From NCBI RefSeq assembly GCF_045528445.1, contig NZ_JBGQQU010000042.1, positions 1 through 12,593 on the forward strand: a stretch of 12,593 nucleotides of DNA, read 5' to 3'. Below the pieces are notes generated by a model. It ran no database searches and was not told the DNA's origin. It worked only from the letters and a program-made list of their open reading frames with translations. Below, in pieces: positions 1 through 5,964 of this stretch. Position 1 is the first letter of the stretch, and the number at the start of each line of letters is the position of its first letter. Position numbers and translations under genes: made by a program. This stretch comes from Desemzia sp045528445. Lineage in GTDB: Bacteria; Bacillota; Bacilli; Lactobacillales; Carnobacteriaceae.

Positions 1-18
1 TCCTCATTTCAGTAAAAG

Positions 19-57
19 TGCAAGGTTTTGTTTAACATCCTATAAAAAACCCTTGCA
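19..57. repeat. Inverted repeat, possible weak terminator
   Basis: TGCAAGGTTTT at 19-29 pairs with AAAACCCTTGCA at 46-57, with one extra C on the right arm. No clear T-run follows on either strand, so terminator function is doubtful. It could mark the end of a gene lying left of the window. Confidence 0.3.
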
Positions 58-149
58 TCTATTATATCAATCATTAGTTGTAAAAGGCAGCAGAATAAGC
101 ATAGTTTATTATTCAGTAGACATTAATTAAACAAAGCCTATTTTATCTT

Positions 150-158
150 TGCTATACT
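150..158 (+). promoter_or_regulatory. Extended -10 promoter for the 226-aa gene
   Basis: TGCTATACT is an extended -10 (TGn followed by TATACT). No good -35 hexamer lies 16-18 bp upstream, which is tolerable for an extended -10. It leaves a leader of roughly 45 bases before the AGGAGG ribosome site at 200-205. Confidence 0.45.
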
Positions 159-211
159 AAAAGTAACAGATCATTTTAAATTTTTTTACTTATTTTATCA
201 GGAGGTAGTCT

Positions 212-892
212 ATGGAGACAGATAATAAGCTAGTGAAAAGTTTTTCAGAAACGATTTTTAATGATAGTACAAAAGATGTGAGCGTTGACATGATTGAAGC
301 TTCATTTGATACCCTTTTTGAATCTGAAATCATTAAAGGCATACCAATAGTTAATGCAATTATGGCGATAGGTAAGACTGGGATTATGCTTAAAAATCGT
401 AATCTTATTCGTCAAACTTTACAATTCATGCATGAATTAAACAATGGAACTATAATAAATGAAAAAAAAGAAAAGTTTGTTGAGCGTATAAAAAATGGTG
501 ATAAAAAATCTCAAAAAGAAGTTGAACGGATTATGTTGATTTTAGAATCGACGATAGATATTGAAAAGTCAACTATCTTAGCAAAGTTTGTAGTGGCTTA
601 TATTAATGAACAATTAAGTTATACGGAATTCCAAGAGTTAACAGATACTTTGAGCCGATCCTATTTGTCAGATACGGAAATGCTTCTAAAAATTTACAAC
701 GGTCAAATTAAAGACACCGCATCCCAAGAGTTATACCGTATTGAACGATTAGCAGGGCTGGGATTTATTAATAAGATGCCCTACACAGTTGTTGTTGGCA
801 GAGAATATGCTCGGCAAGAATCTTATTTGGAAATATCTTATATTGGAAAAGTTTTTTGTGAAATTGGACGTCCAAATATTCCAGTTATTTAA
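212..892 (+). CDS. Hypothetical protein, 226 aa, conserved-looking Firmicutes type
   Basis: The start is secure: AGGAGG at 200-205 lies six bases before the ATG. The protein has no signal peptide. Residues 40-60 form a Gly/Ile-rich stretch (KGIPIVNAIMAIGKTG) that could be a short hydrophobic hairpin or a membrane-active segment. Then come a basic patch, a charged helical region around residues 78-105 (KKEKFVERIKNGDKKSQKEV) and a C-terminal part around residues 150-226 that reads like a small winged-helix-like fold (LYRIERLAGLGFINK). From memory it resembles uncharacterised Firmicutes proteins often found near prophage or accessory genes; no function is known to me. It is monocistronic, and its 3' end overlaps a decayed lipoprotein reading frame on the other strand. 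Being a real gene is well supported; its role is not. Confidence 0.85.
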   Translation: METDNKLVKSFSETIFNDSTKDVSVDMIEASFDTLFESEIIKGIPIVNAIMAIGKTGIMLKNRNLIRQTLQFMHELNNGTIINEKKEKFVERIKNGDKKSQKEVERIMLILESTIDIEKSTILAKFVVAYINEQLSYTEFQELTDTLSRSYLSDTEMLLKIYNGQIKDTASQELYRIERLAGLGFINKMPYTVVVGREYARQESYLEISYIGKVFCEIGRPNIPVI

Positions 893-1060
893 GCTCTAAT
901 TCCTCAAATATTTCTTGAGGCGGTTTTTCATCAGTAATCGGCAACGTACTTTTTTCTTTAATCATATTAAGTAATGAAGTTTCCTCTGATATATTAGTGC
1001 TACATCCAGAAACAATTCTAACAAATACTATATAAAATATTTTATTATAGTTACTATCAT
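885..1060 (-). pseudogene. Decayed small lipoprotein gene
   Basis: On the minus strand, an open frame ending at 885-887 reads IVSGCSTNISEETSLL and onward to EEIFEELELK-like acidic residues (end PPQEIFEELELK). VSGC is a plausible lipobox. The matching signal-peptide start (ATG at 1060, MIVTIIKYFI, AGGAG immediately upstream) is in a different frame and runs into TAG, so one indel near 1030 would be needed to join the two. No ATG, GTG or TTG opens the lipobox frame itself. The frame overlaps the stop of the convergent 226-aa gene by a few bases. It looks like the remnant of a roughly 55-aa lipoprotein. A chance open frame is possible. Confidence 0.35.
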
Positions 1061-1082
1061 CTCCCTAATATTATTTATACTA

Positions 1083-1110
1083 ATACATGAAATTAGATAA
1101 AGTCATATAT
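1083..1110 (+). repeat. 28-bp dyad repeat, copy A
   Basis: Left arm ATACATGAAAT, centre TAGATA, right arm AAGTCATATAT. It is one of five full copies in the window, all the same way round and all between genes. It lies between the decayed lipoprotein and the toxin-antitoxin terminator. Confidence 0.85.
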
Positions 1111-1114
1111 TGTA

Positions 1115-1161
1115 AAACAAGAGCTCTAACACTTTTCATTATAGTGTTAGAGCTCTTGTTT
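1115..1161 (-). terminator. Rho-independent terminator of the toxin-antitoxin operon
   Basis: A 19-bp perfect stem (arms 1115-1133 and 1143-1161, core AGAGCTCTAACACT) with a 9-base loop. Read on the minus strand the 3' arm is followed by TTTT. It sits directly after the restored toxin stop at 1164, which supports the longer, frameshift-corrected toxin gene. Confidence 0.85.
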
Positions 1162-1163
1162 AG

Positions 1164-1453
1164 TTAATTTATACGATTTTCAGCGATTTTATAGACGGTT
1201 TCTTTATCTCTTTTTCCAATAACAACAACTTGAATCACTTCAAATTTACCATGCACTTCTCTAAAAATAACGCGAAGTCCCATTTTTTATTTTTCATTTT
1301 ATTACACTGAGCTAAAGCGCCATGTAACGGTTGACCCGCGTCCATACCACGTAATTTAATACGATTAAGAGCTTTATCGACAAAAACCTTTTGGCTTCCG
1401 TCAAGCTTATCATAATCATCTTTTGAGTATTCTGTCCATTCAATTTGGTACAA
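1164..1453 (-). pseudogene. RelE/ParE-type toxin, frameshifted
   Basis: The annotated open frame stops at 1235 after 72 aa. Its last 15 residues are unlike the family, while the next frame continues with MGLRVIFREVHGKFEV, VIGKRDKETVYKIAENRIN and a stop at 1164. That is the usual C-terminal half of a RelE/ParE mRNA-interferase-type toxin, with the basic GLRVI and GKR elements. Adding one T to the T6 run at 1283-1288 (A-run in the coding strand) restores a 96-aa protein of normal family length. Translation starts at TTG 1453 with GGGAG six bases upstream, three bases after the antitoxin stop, so the two are translationally coupled. As written, the toxin lacks its catalytic C-terminus and should be inactive. 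The missing base could also be a sequencing or assembly error in the homopolymer. Confidence 0.85.
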
Positions 1454-1456
1454 ATC

Positions 1457-1777
1457 TTACTCCCACCCATCTTCTTCGTCGATAGTAGGTTCTTCAGTTG
1501 CTATTGATCCACGGACTTCACTATCAGAAAAAGTAGCTACTTTTTCATTCAGTAATCTTTTTTCAGCTATTAAATCAGCAATTTGATCATATAAACCGTC
1601 AACTTCTTTATTTAATGTTTCATATTGTTTTTGTGTCAACATAACTCCAGCTACTTTTTCTCGATTAAAGACATAAACCCCAGCAGCTTCCTTATCAGCT
1701 TTTTGAAAGACCTCCATAGGAGACCTTTTTACTTCGGAAATAGAAGATGTTGGAATATCTAATATTTTCATGGCCAT
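1457..1777 (-). CDS. Phd/YefM-family antitoxin
   Basis: This 106-aa protein has the N-terminal fold of Phd/YefM antitoxins: MKILDIPTSSISEVKRSP, then a helix, then GVYVFNREKVAGVMLTQKQYE, the strand-turn pair that forms the DNA-binding dimer. Residues 58-106 are a charged helix followed by an acidic tail (EEPTIDEEDGWE) typical of the toxin-neutralising part. Antitoxin first and toxin second is the standard order. The start at ATG 1777 is set by AAAGGAGAGG at 1784-1793; a second ATG two codons in is also possible. Family knowledge says it represses its own operon together with the toxin. The gene is intact although the toxin is broken, so it may persist as an orphan antitoxin. Confidence 0.9.
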   Translation of the reverse strand: MAMKILDIPTSSISEVKRSPMEVFQKADKEAAGVYVFNREKVAGVMLTQKQYETLNKEVDGLYDQIADLIAEKRLLNEKVATFSDSEVRGSIATEEPTIDEEDGWE

Positions 1778-1803
1778 ATAAATCCTCTCCTTTACTTAGA
1801 TCT

Positions 1804-1840
1804 ATTATAAGTCTTTTAAAAAAACTTTTTAAAGTCTTTT
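1804..1840 (-). promoter_or_regulatory. Toxin-antitoxin promoter with direct-repeat operator
   Basis: On the minus strand TATAAT (plus 1804-1809) is a consensus -10, with only a weak A/T-rich -35. The direct repeat AAGTCTTTT occurs at 1809-1817 and 1832-1840, 23 bp apart (about two helical turns), straddling the promoter. This is a plausible autoregulatory operator for the antitoxin; binding is inferred. Confidence 0.55.
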
Positions 1841-1872
1841 TGCTCCTTTTTTAAAATTTAGTGGTAGAAAAA

Positions 1873-1920
1873 ATAAAGAAAAGAGGATCACTTATGTTGA
1901 AGTGTTCCTCTTTTCTTTAT
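1873..1920 (-). terminator. Terminator after the 51-aa small gene
   Basis: Arms 1873-1893 and 1900-1920 form a 21-bp stem with one T-T mismatch and a six-base loop. The minus-strand 3' end is followed by TTTTTT. It begins seven bases past the stop of the 51-aa gene. Confidence 0.85.
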
Positions 1921-1926
1921 ATAAAG

Positions 1927-2082
1927 TTAATTTAGTTGAGTTTTTAGGGCAACAATTGCATTTTCGATAATTTCTTGTTGAGTAGCCTGAATTAGAAATT
2001 TTGTTTCTAGACACTCTTTCATTTCTTCGACAAGTACTAAAATAGAGTTATTAATTGGCACATAAACGTCTAGTGAGGGCAT
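1927..2082 (-). CDS. Small ribbon-helix-helix-like protein, 51 aa
   Basis: The reading frame starts at ATG 2082 with AGAGGTG six bases upstream and ends at TAA 1927. The layout is a short strand (LDVYVPI), a helix (SILVLVEEMKECL), a turn, and a second helix (QEIIENAIVALKTQL), which fits a ribbon-helix-helix DNA-binding fold; this is shape-based, not recognised homology. Evidence that it is real: a good RBS, its own terminator, and a second partial copy of start, RBS and coding region at 3879-4003. The copies differ mainly at silent or conservative positions (GTG to GTA, GTC to GTT, ATG to ATA). It lies upstream of the antitoxin operon on the same strand. The palindrome covering its RBS could be its own operator or a translational hairpin. 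Confidence 0.7.
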   Translation of the reverse strand: MPSLDVYVPINNSILVLVEEMKECLETKFLIQATQQEIIENAIVALKTQLN

Positions 2083-2086
2083 GATA

Positions 2087-2129
2087 TTCACCTCTTATCT
2101 GTTATAAGTAATAACGAATAAGAGGTGAA
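2087..2129 (-). promoter_or_regulatory. 43-bp palindrome over the RBS of the 51-aa gene
   Basis: Arms TTCACCTCTTATCTGTTAT (2087-2105) and ATAACGAATAAGAGGTGAA (2111-2129) flank the loop AAGTA, with one mismatch and one G-T pair. The minus-strand RBS is inside the stem, so the leader could fold and hide it, or the DNA dyad could bind the small RHH-like protein. The same structure recurs at 3961-4003. Confidence 0.75.
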
Positions 2130-2152
2130 AAGTGTTACCTAGACTTCTTTCA

Positions 2153-2180
2153 ATACATGAAATTGCTTATAATCGTGTAT
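2153..2180 (+). repeat. 28-bp dyad repeat, copy B
   Basis: Left arm ATACATGAAAT, centre TGCTTA, right arm TAATCGTGTAT. Same orientation as the other copies. It lies between the 51-aa gene and the 3' end of the lipoprotein gene. Confidence 0.8.
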
Positions 2181-2293
2181 CGTGAGCTTTAACTTATCAA
2201 GGTTTATTTTTCCAAAAAAAAATTAGTAAAGTACAGTCTCTGCAAGGTTAAAACCACTATTTTTTCTTTCTAGTTTTAAAAAATTCAATTTCA

Positions 2294-3178
2294 TTACTCA
2301 TCTGTAAAATCTATTGAACTCAGTATGCTTTCAAAAGCATTGCTATAATCTTTATCTGAATGTACTAAAGTTGACATCTGAAAGGCCATTATTCCATCAT
2401 AATGATCGAAAATAACTAAAGAATTTTCAAACTCCTGGTCAGTCATTATACTGTTAAAATCGTACTGATATGCTATTGTACCTGCTACAGTTATTTCTGA
2501 CTCAGCAATTAAATCGTATGATTCAGATTCTGAAGCAACGCCTTCTATAAAATTCTCTCTTGTTTCATCATTGGAAAGAGTATCATCTAAATATATATAA
2601 GAAACCAATAGCATTGCTTCTTCAGGATAATAATATTTCAAGTTTTCATCAGATATTTCTTCGGTCCAATTTTCAGGAATTGAATACTCAAGGTTACTCA
2701 TAGAATATAATTTTATTTTTTCATCTGAAGAACTAGTCTCATTCTTTGAAGTTATCTCTTCAGCCTCACCTTCCTTTACTCTATTAAGTTCAAAATCCCC
2801 AATTGACGAAGAATTCATTAATGAAGTTCCAATTATTGAATTTTCATTTTTAAAATAACCTTCAATAGAAACGTCAAAAAGATCCGCAAGACCCTCAAAA
2901 CTCCCCATACTTTCATTTGCTAATTCATTGAACTCAATTCTAAATTTTTCGTTTTCTGTATCTTCTAATTCAGTTATTATGTATCCCTGAGTTGATAAAT
3001 GTTTACCGGACTCTGATGTTATAATTATTTCGTCTTCCGTTATTTCCCAATAGTTTAATTCATCACGACCATCATTTAATTCCCATTTCCCCAATATTTT
3101 TTCTTCTGGCGATTGGCTACAAGCTGTTAATCCAAGTAAAAAAAATACGGACATAGTAAATCCTAATAATTTATTCAA
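2294..3178 (-). CDS. Two-domain surface lipoprotein
   Basis: A 294-aa predicted lipoprotein. The signal peptide ends in the lipobox LTAC with Cys20 as the lipidation site. The start is TTG at 3178, supported by GGAGGAGA at 3183-3190; no ATG lies nearby. Residues about 24-135 form an N-terminal domain beginning ILGKWELND, the style of small beta-barrel domains in Firmicutes lipoproteins. An acidic, Ser-rich linker follows (about 136-156). Residues about 157-294 (YSIPENWTEE, then YQYDFNSIM and FESILSSIDF) resemble PsbP-like domains of secreted Gram-positive proteins. It should be anchored outside the membrane. No partner gene is adjacent and dyad repeats lie on both sides, so its role is unknown. 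Confidence 0.85.
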   Translation of the reverse strand: MNKLLGFTMSVFFLLGLTACSQSPEEKILGKWELNDGRDELNYWEITEDEIIITSESGKHLSTQGYIITELEDTENEKFRIEFNELANESMGSFEGLADLFDVSIEGYFKNENSIIGTSLMNSSSIGDFELNRVKEGEAEEITSKNETSSSDEKIKLYSMSNLEYSIPENWTEEISDENLKYYYPEEAMLLVSYIYLDDTLSNDETRENFIEGVASESESYDLIAESEITVAGTIAYQYDFNSIMTDQEFENSLVIFDHYDGIMAFQMSTLVHSDKDYSNAFESILSSIDFTDE

Positions 3179-3377
3179 AAAATCTCCTCCTATTTTTATT
3201 TCGATAAACTAACATGAAATTATTTATCTTTGGTTAGCAATTTTAAGGCTGTCTTTCTTATTTTATTTTTTCACTCATAGCTCCACTTCTGAATGAGTTA
3301 TTATAAACTAGTATATAATATTGGTATTACATTTGTATGATAATTTTTATTGATATCAAGTTCCTTACATTTTTTTA

Positions 3378-3405
3378 ACACATGAAATTAGATAGTTTCA
3401 TGTAT
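3378..3405 (+). repeat. 28-bp dyad repeat, copy C
   Basis: Left arm ACACATGAAAT, centre TAGATA, right arm GTTTCATGTAT. The arms here pair better than in the other copies, as the right arm carries TTTCATG to match CATGAAA. It lies between the divergent lipoprotein and DUF1905 genes. A looser half-match (ACATGAAATTATTTAT) starts at 3212. Confidence 0.85.
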
Positions 3406-3446
3406 CATAACTATAGATAAAGTGAATGAGAAATGGGGCTATTTAA

Positions 3447-3725
3447 ATGATAAAAATAATTGACAATCAGAAACTCAAATTACATTACAAAGAGGGATTT
3501 GGATCATGGACTTATCACCTTAGACCACCAGGAACAGCTGATAATAAAGGGAGATGGGGACATTTAAAAGTATCTGGTACAATTGACGATTTTGAAGTGA
3601 AAAACATTTATTTGGCTCCAAGGAAAGATGAAGATAAGATCATCTCAATCAATAAGGAAATTAGAGACGCGATAGGGAAAAGCGGTGGCGATATAGTAAC
3701 GGTAATGTTATATTTGCATGATTAA
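3447..3725 (+). CDS. DUF1905-family protein, stand-alone
   Basis: The 92-aa protein matches the DUF1905 pattern as I know it: an early aromatic strand (GSWTYHLRPPG), a central GRWGHLKVSGTIDDFEVKN hairpin, and the ending ISINKEIRDAIGKSGGDIV plus TVMLYL, equivalent to the lysine/Arg-Gly-Asp-rich end of the domain. Many family members carry a second C-terminal YdeI/OmpD-associated helical region, which is absent here. The family's biochemical role is not established. The ribosome site is poor (only GGGG about nine bases upstream). The promoter is not clear; repeat copy C ends 41 bases before the ATG. It is monocistronic. Confidence 0.75.
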   Translation: MIKIIDNQKLKLHYKEGFGSWTYHLRPPGTADNKGRWGHLKVSGTIDDFEVKNIYLAPRKDEDKIISINKEIRDAIGKSGGDIVTVMLYLHD

Positions 3726-3860
3726 TTTACTCAATAAATCCAATCTTCTCTTTTTAGATATGAAACTTACGCTATGATGGGCTTAAAGATTTGGGTAAGT
3801 TCTATATTTGATAGAATTTATTTTTATATCGCACACGATGTTTTCCGGAATCTCTTATAT
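3726..3860. other. Non-coding gap
   Basis: AT-rich sequence with no supportable gene on either strand. It leads into a scar made of toxin-gene tail and the small RHH-like gene. Confidence 0.5.
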
Positions 3861-3878
3861 AAATTAGTTTATACGATT

Positions 3879-3956
3879 TTATAGACACTCTTTTATTTCT
3901 TCAACAAGTACTAAAATAGAGTTATTAATTGGTACATAAACGTCTAGTGAGGGCAT
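3879..3956 (-). pseudogene. Truncated copy of the 51-aa RHH-like gene
   Basis: Start ATG 3956 and its RBS are conserved. The first 25 codons are nearly identical to those of the gene at 1927-2082 (MPSLDVYVPINNSILVLVEE), then TAA appears exactly at the join with toxin-tail sequence. The second helix is missing, so a folded RHH dimer is unlikely. Confidence 0.75.
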
Positions 3957-3960
3957 GATA

Positions 3961-4003
3961 TTCACCTCTTATCTGTTATAAGTAATAATGAATAGGAGGT
4001 GAA
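3961..4003 (-). promoter_or_regulatory. Second copy of the 43-bp palindrome
   Basis: Same arms and the same AAGTA loop as 2087-2129, with two changes in the right arm (C to T, A to G). Both changes give G-T pairs when the plus strand folds, but A-C mismatches when the minus strand folds. Confidence 0.7.
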
Positions 4004-4010
4004 TAGTGTA

Positions 4011-4063
4011 AAATGACTCCTATAGAGTGGACTCTGAAAAATAGATCTCTATAAGGTCCATTT
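4011..4063 (-). terminator. Terminator of the RclA-like gene
   Basis: AAATGACTCCTATAGAG (4011-4027) pairs with CTCTATAAGGTCCATTT (4047-4063) at 13 of 17 positions, and the minus strand continues into a short T-rich stretch. It lies after the flavoprotein stop and the AGGCTGGGACAAAA motif. Confidence 0.5.
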
Positions 4064-4065
4064 TA

Positions 4066-4087
4066 TTTTGTCCCAGCCTCTTTTGTG
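4066..4087 (-). repeat. AGGCTGGGACAAAA downstream motif, copy 1
   Basis: On the minus strand the sequence GAGGCTGGGACAAAA lies just past the stop of the flavoprotein gene. Very similar motifs occur widely downstream of genes in enterococci, staphylococci and relatives. A variant occurs at 6608-6628. Confidence 0.55.
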
Positions 4088-4099
4088 GTTAAATTTAAG

Positions 4100-5491
4100 T
4101 TAAATCATTTCAAGTAAATCATTCATGGATTCACTCATTGTAGGGTGAGTATAAATACCGTCTCGTAAACTCTTATATGAAATATTTTCATTAATTGCTA
4201 ATGCAATTAAGTTGATCATTTCGTGAGCTTCGTAGCTGAAGAAGCTTGCGCCTAATATAAGGTCAGTCTCTGGATCAACTAATATTTTCAAAAAGCCGCT
4301 TGTTTCACGCAATACTTGAGCTTTAGGAACAGCAGCAACGGGCATCTTAGCAACTTTATAATTTTTACCAGCTTCAGTTGCTTCTTTTTCATTAAAGCCT
4401 ACCCGTGCAAATGTTGGATCCACAAATGTTGCTGTAGGATAAACACGACGCGTTTCTAAATTATAGTTGGATTCTTCTCCTAGCAATTGAGGCAAAACAA
4501 TACGGTAGTCATCCAAAGAAATATAAGTGAATTGTGGTCCACCTTTAACGTCGCCCACTGCCCAAATGTGTTCAACAGAAGATTGCAAGTGCTTGTTTAC
4601 CTTGATTTCTCCACGAGCGCCGAGCGCCACGCCAGCCTTTTCAATATCTAATTTATTTGTGTTAGGAATACGGCCAGTAGCAACTAAAATTTCATTTAAT
4701 TCAGCAGATTTTTCTTCGCCGTTTTGTTCAAATGTTAAACGTACACCATTATCCGTATCTTGAACACGTTTAGCTTGAGCGTTAAATTCAATAGTTACCC
4801 CTAATTCTTCTAATCTTTCCAAAATAGCTGCTGCGTCATCCTTATCTTCACGTGGCAATAATGAGTCATTGAATTGATAAACGGTTACTTCAGAACCAAA
4901 TTCAGCAAAATAAGAAGCGAATTCTAATCCAATTGGACCAGCTCCGATAATACCTAGTTTTTTTGGCAGATTTGTTAGCTCTAAAATTTCTTCACTTGTG
5001 TGGATGTGTGGACTGTTTTGCTTGTTTTCAAAATCTGGAATAACAGCCGTAGATCCAGTTCCAATAATGATATTAGCAGCCGTAACTTGTAGCGTTTCTG
5101 TATCTGTATCCACTAACAAAGTATGGTCATCTTTGAAGTGAGCAAAACCGTCTAAGACTGTTACGTTATCTAAATCAGCAATTTTATGGTAGTTTTTTTT
5201 ATTTAATTTGGTTACTAATTCAGTTTTATAGTCCATGGCTTGTTTGAAAAACTGGTTGTTAATCTCAGGATTTCGCTCAATGCCAAATTCTGATAATTGA
5301 TCAATAATTTTTGCACTATGTGTCAACGATTTAGTCGGTAAGCATCCCACATTAATACAAGTTCCACCATACATTTTAGCTGATTTTTCAATCACAGTGA
5401 CGGTTTTTCCTTTTTTAGCTAAAGCACCTGCTAATGTTTTTCCTGCTTTACCAAATCCAATAATGGCTACGTCTGTAGTGTACTCATTCAT
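4100..5491 (-). CDS. rclA: RclA-like flavin disulfide reductase
   Basis: A full-length 463-aa class I pyridine-nucleotide disulfide oxidoreductase. Visible parts: FAD site GFGKAG at 12-17; redox pair Cys45 and Cys50 in GGTCINVGCLPTKSL; second nucleotide site GAGPIG at 183-188; FAD motif WAVGDVKGGPQFTYISLDDY; and C-terminal HPTMSE (His449, Glu454), the catalytic dyad. The opening GFGKAGKTLA with MYGGTCIN matches E. coli RclA, the FAD protein that confers resistance to reactive chlorine and is reported to reduce Cu(II). Dihydrolipoamide, glutathione or mercuric reductase are less likely: there is no lipoyl-complex context and no heavy-metal domain. It is cytosolic. Its ATG overlaps the stop of the upstream Rrf2 gene (ATGA at 5488-5491), so the two form an operon. 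The native electron acceptor is not shown by sequence. Confidence 0.9.
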   Translation of the reverse strand: MNEYTTDVAIIGFGKAGKTLAGALAKKGKTVTVIEKSAKMYGGTCINVGCLPTKSLTHSAKIIDQLSEFGIERNPEINNQFFKQAMDYKTELVTKLNKKNYHKIADLDNVTVLDGFAHFKDDHTLLVDTDTETLQVTAANIIIGTGSTAVIPDFENKQNSPHIHTSEEILELTNLPKKLGIIGAGPIGLEFASYFAEFGSEVTVYQFNDSLLPREDKDDAAAILERLEELGVTIEFNAQAKRVQDTDNGVRLTFEQNGEEKSAELNEILVATGRIPNTNKLDIEKAGVALGARGEIKVNKHLQSSVEHIWAVGDVKGGPQFTYISLDDYRIVLPQLLGEESNYNLETRRVYPTATFVDPTFARVGFNEKEATEAGKNYKVAKMPVAAVPKAQVLRETSGFLKILVDPETDLILGASFFSYEAHEMINLIALAINENISYKSLRDGIYTHPTMSESMNDLLEMI

Positions 5492-5922
5492 ATTTTAGTG
5501 CCCCTCTCATTTTGTATTGCATATAATTTTACTTCCATATCTTTTAATGTAATAGTTGCTAGTTTTGCTACTGCATCTTTATTCAGCTCATCATAAAGAT
5601 CATCCATAGCTTCTGACATACCAGACGAAATCATACATTGTTCATTGATATAACCTGAATGCCAAGTATTTTGGATAATTGGGATCTTTATCGCCTCATA
5701 AACATTTTTTAAAGTGATAGCTTCTAAATTATCGGTTAGAAAGTATCCGCCATGCACACCTTTTTTTGTTTGAACTAATCCTTTTTTTCGGCATTTTGCC
5801 AGAACTCTGCGAACACGAACTGGATTCGTACAAATGTTCTCAGCTAATGCTTCACTGGTAAAAATTGAATTGTTATGACCTAAATAGACCAACCCATGTA
5901 CTGCAATCGTAAATTCACTCAA
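5488..5922 (-). CDS. Rrf2-family transcription regulator
   Basis: A 144-aa Rrf2 protein: winged helix at residues 1-62 (FTIAVHGLVYLG, then TSEALAENICTNPVRVRRVL, recognition helix, KKGVHGGYFL wing) and a dimerisation helix towards the C-terminus. Iron-sulfur Rrf2 proteins have three clustered Cys near residues 90-106; here only Cys96 is in that region, with Cys31 and Cys44 in the DNA-binding part. A cluster like that of IscR or NsrR is therefore unlikely, and simple thiol sensing is more plausible. The start is TTG 5922, with GAAGGTG upstream. It is translationally coupled to the flavoprotein gene. A perfect 23-bp palindrome lies between its promoter and its RBS, so autorepression that also controls the flavoprotein is the natural reading. 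Confidence 0.88.
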   Translation of the reverse strand: MSEFTIAVHGLVYLGHNNSIFTSEALAENICTNPVRVRRVLAKCRKKGLVQTKKGVHGGYFLTDNLEAITLKNVYEAIKIPIIQNTWHSGYINEQCMISSGMSEAMDDLYDELNKDAVAKLATITLKDMEVKLYAIQNERGTKI

Positions 5923-5941
5923 AATTATTCACCTTCTTTAA

Positions 5942-5964
5942 AAAGTAACTTTTAAAGTTACTTT
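5942..5964. promoter_or_regulatory. Rrf2 operator palindrome
   Basis: AAAGTAACTTT (5942-5952), one central T, then AAAGTTACTTT (5954-5964): perfect 11-bp arms. It lies just downstream of a minus-strand -10 (TATACT at plus 5975-5980) and upstream of the Rrf2 RBS, where a bound repressor would block transcription. A half-site GTTACTTTT recurs at 6012-6020 towards the divergent gene. Confidence 0.7.

Larger units (their letters stand above)
3852..4008 (-). repeat. Partial second copy of the TA/small-gene cassette
   Basis: 3882-4008 matches 2008-2134 almost base for base (small gene 5' half, RBS and palindrome). 3862-3884 instead matches the tail of the toxin gene (1161-1196 region: TATACGATTTT and TTATAGAC). 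The join falls in the shared TAGAC. The segment reads as the cassette at 1150-2134 after an internal deletion of the antitoxin and most of the toxin. Confidence 0.75.

Noticed and set aside
4527..4763. Open frame of 78 codons antisense to the flavoprotein gene
   Set aside because: It is a shadow of a clearly coding frame and has no RBS.
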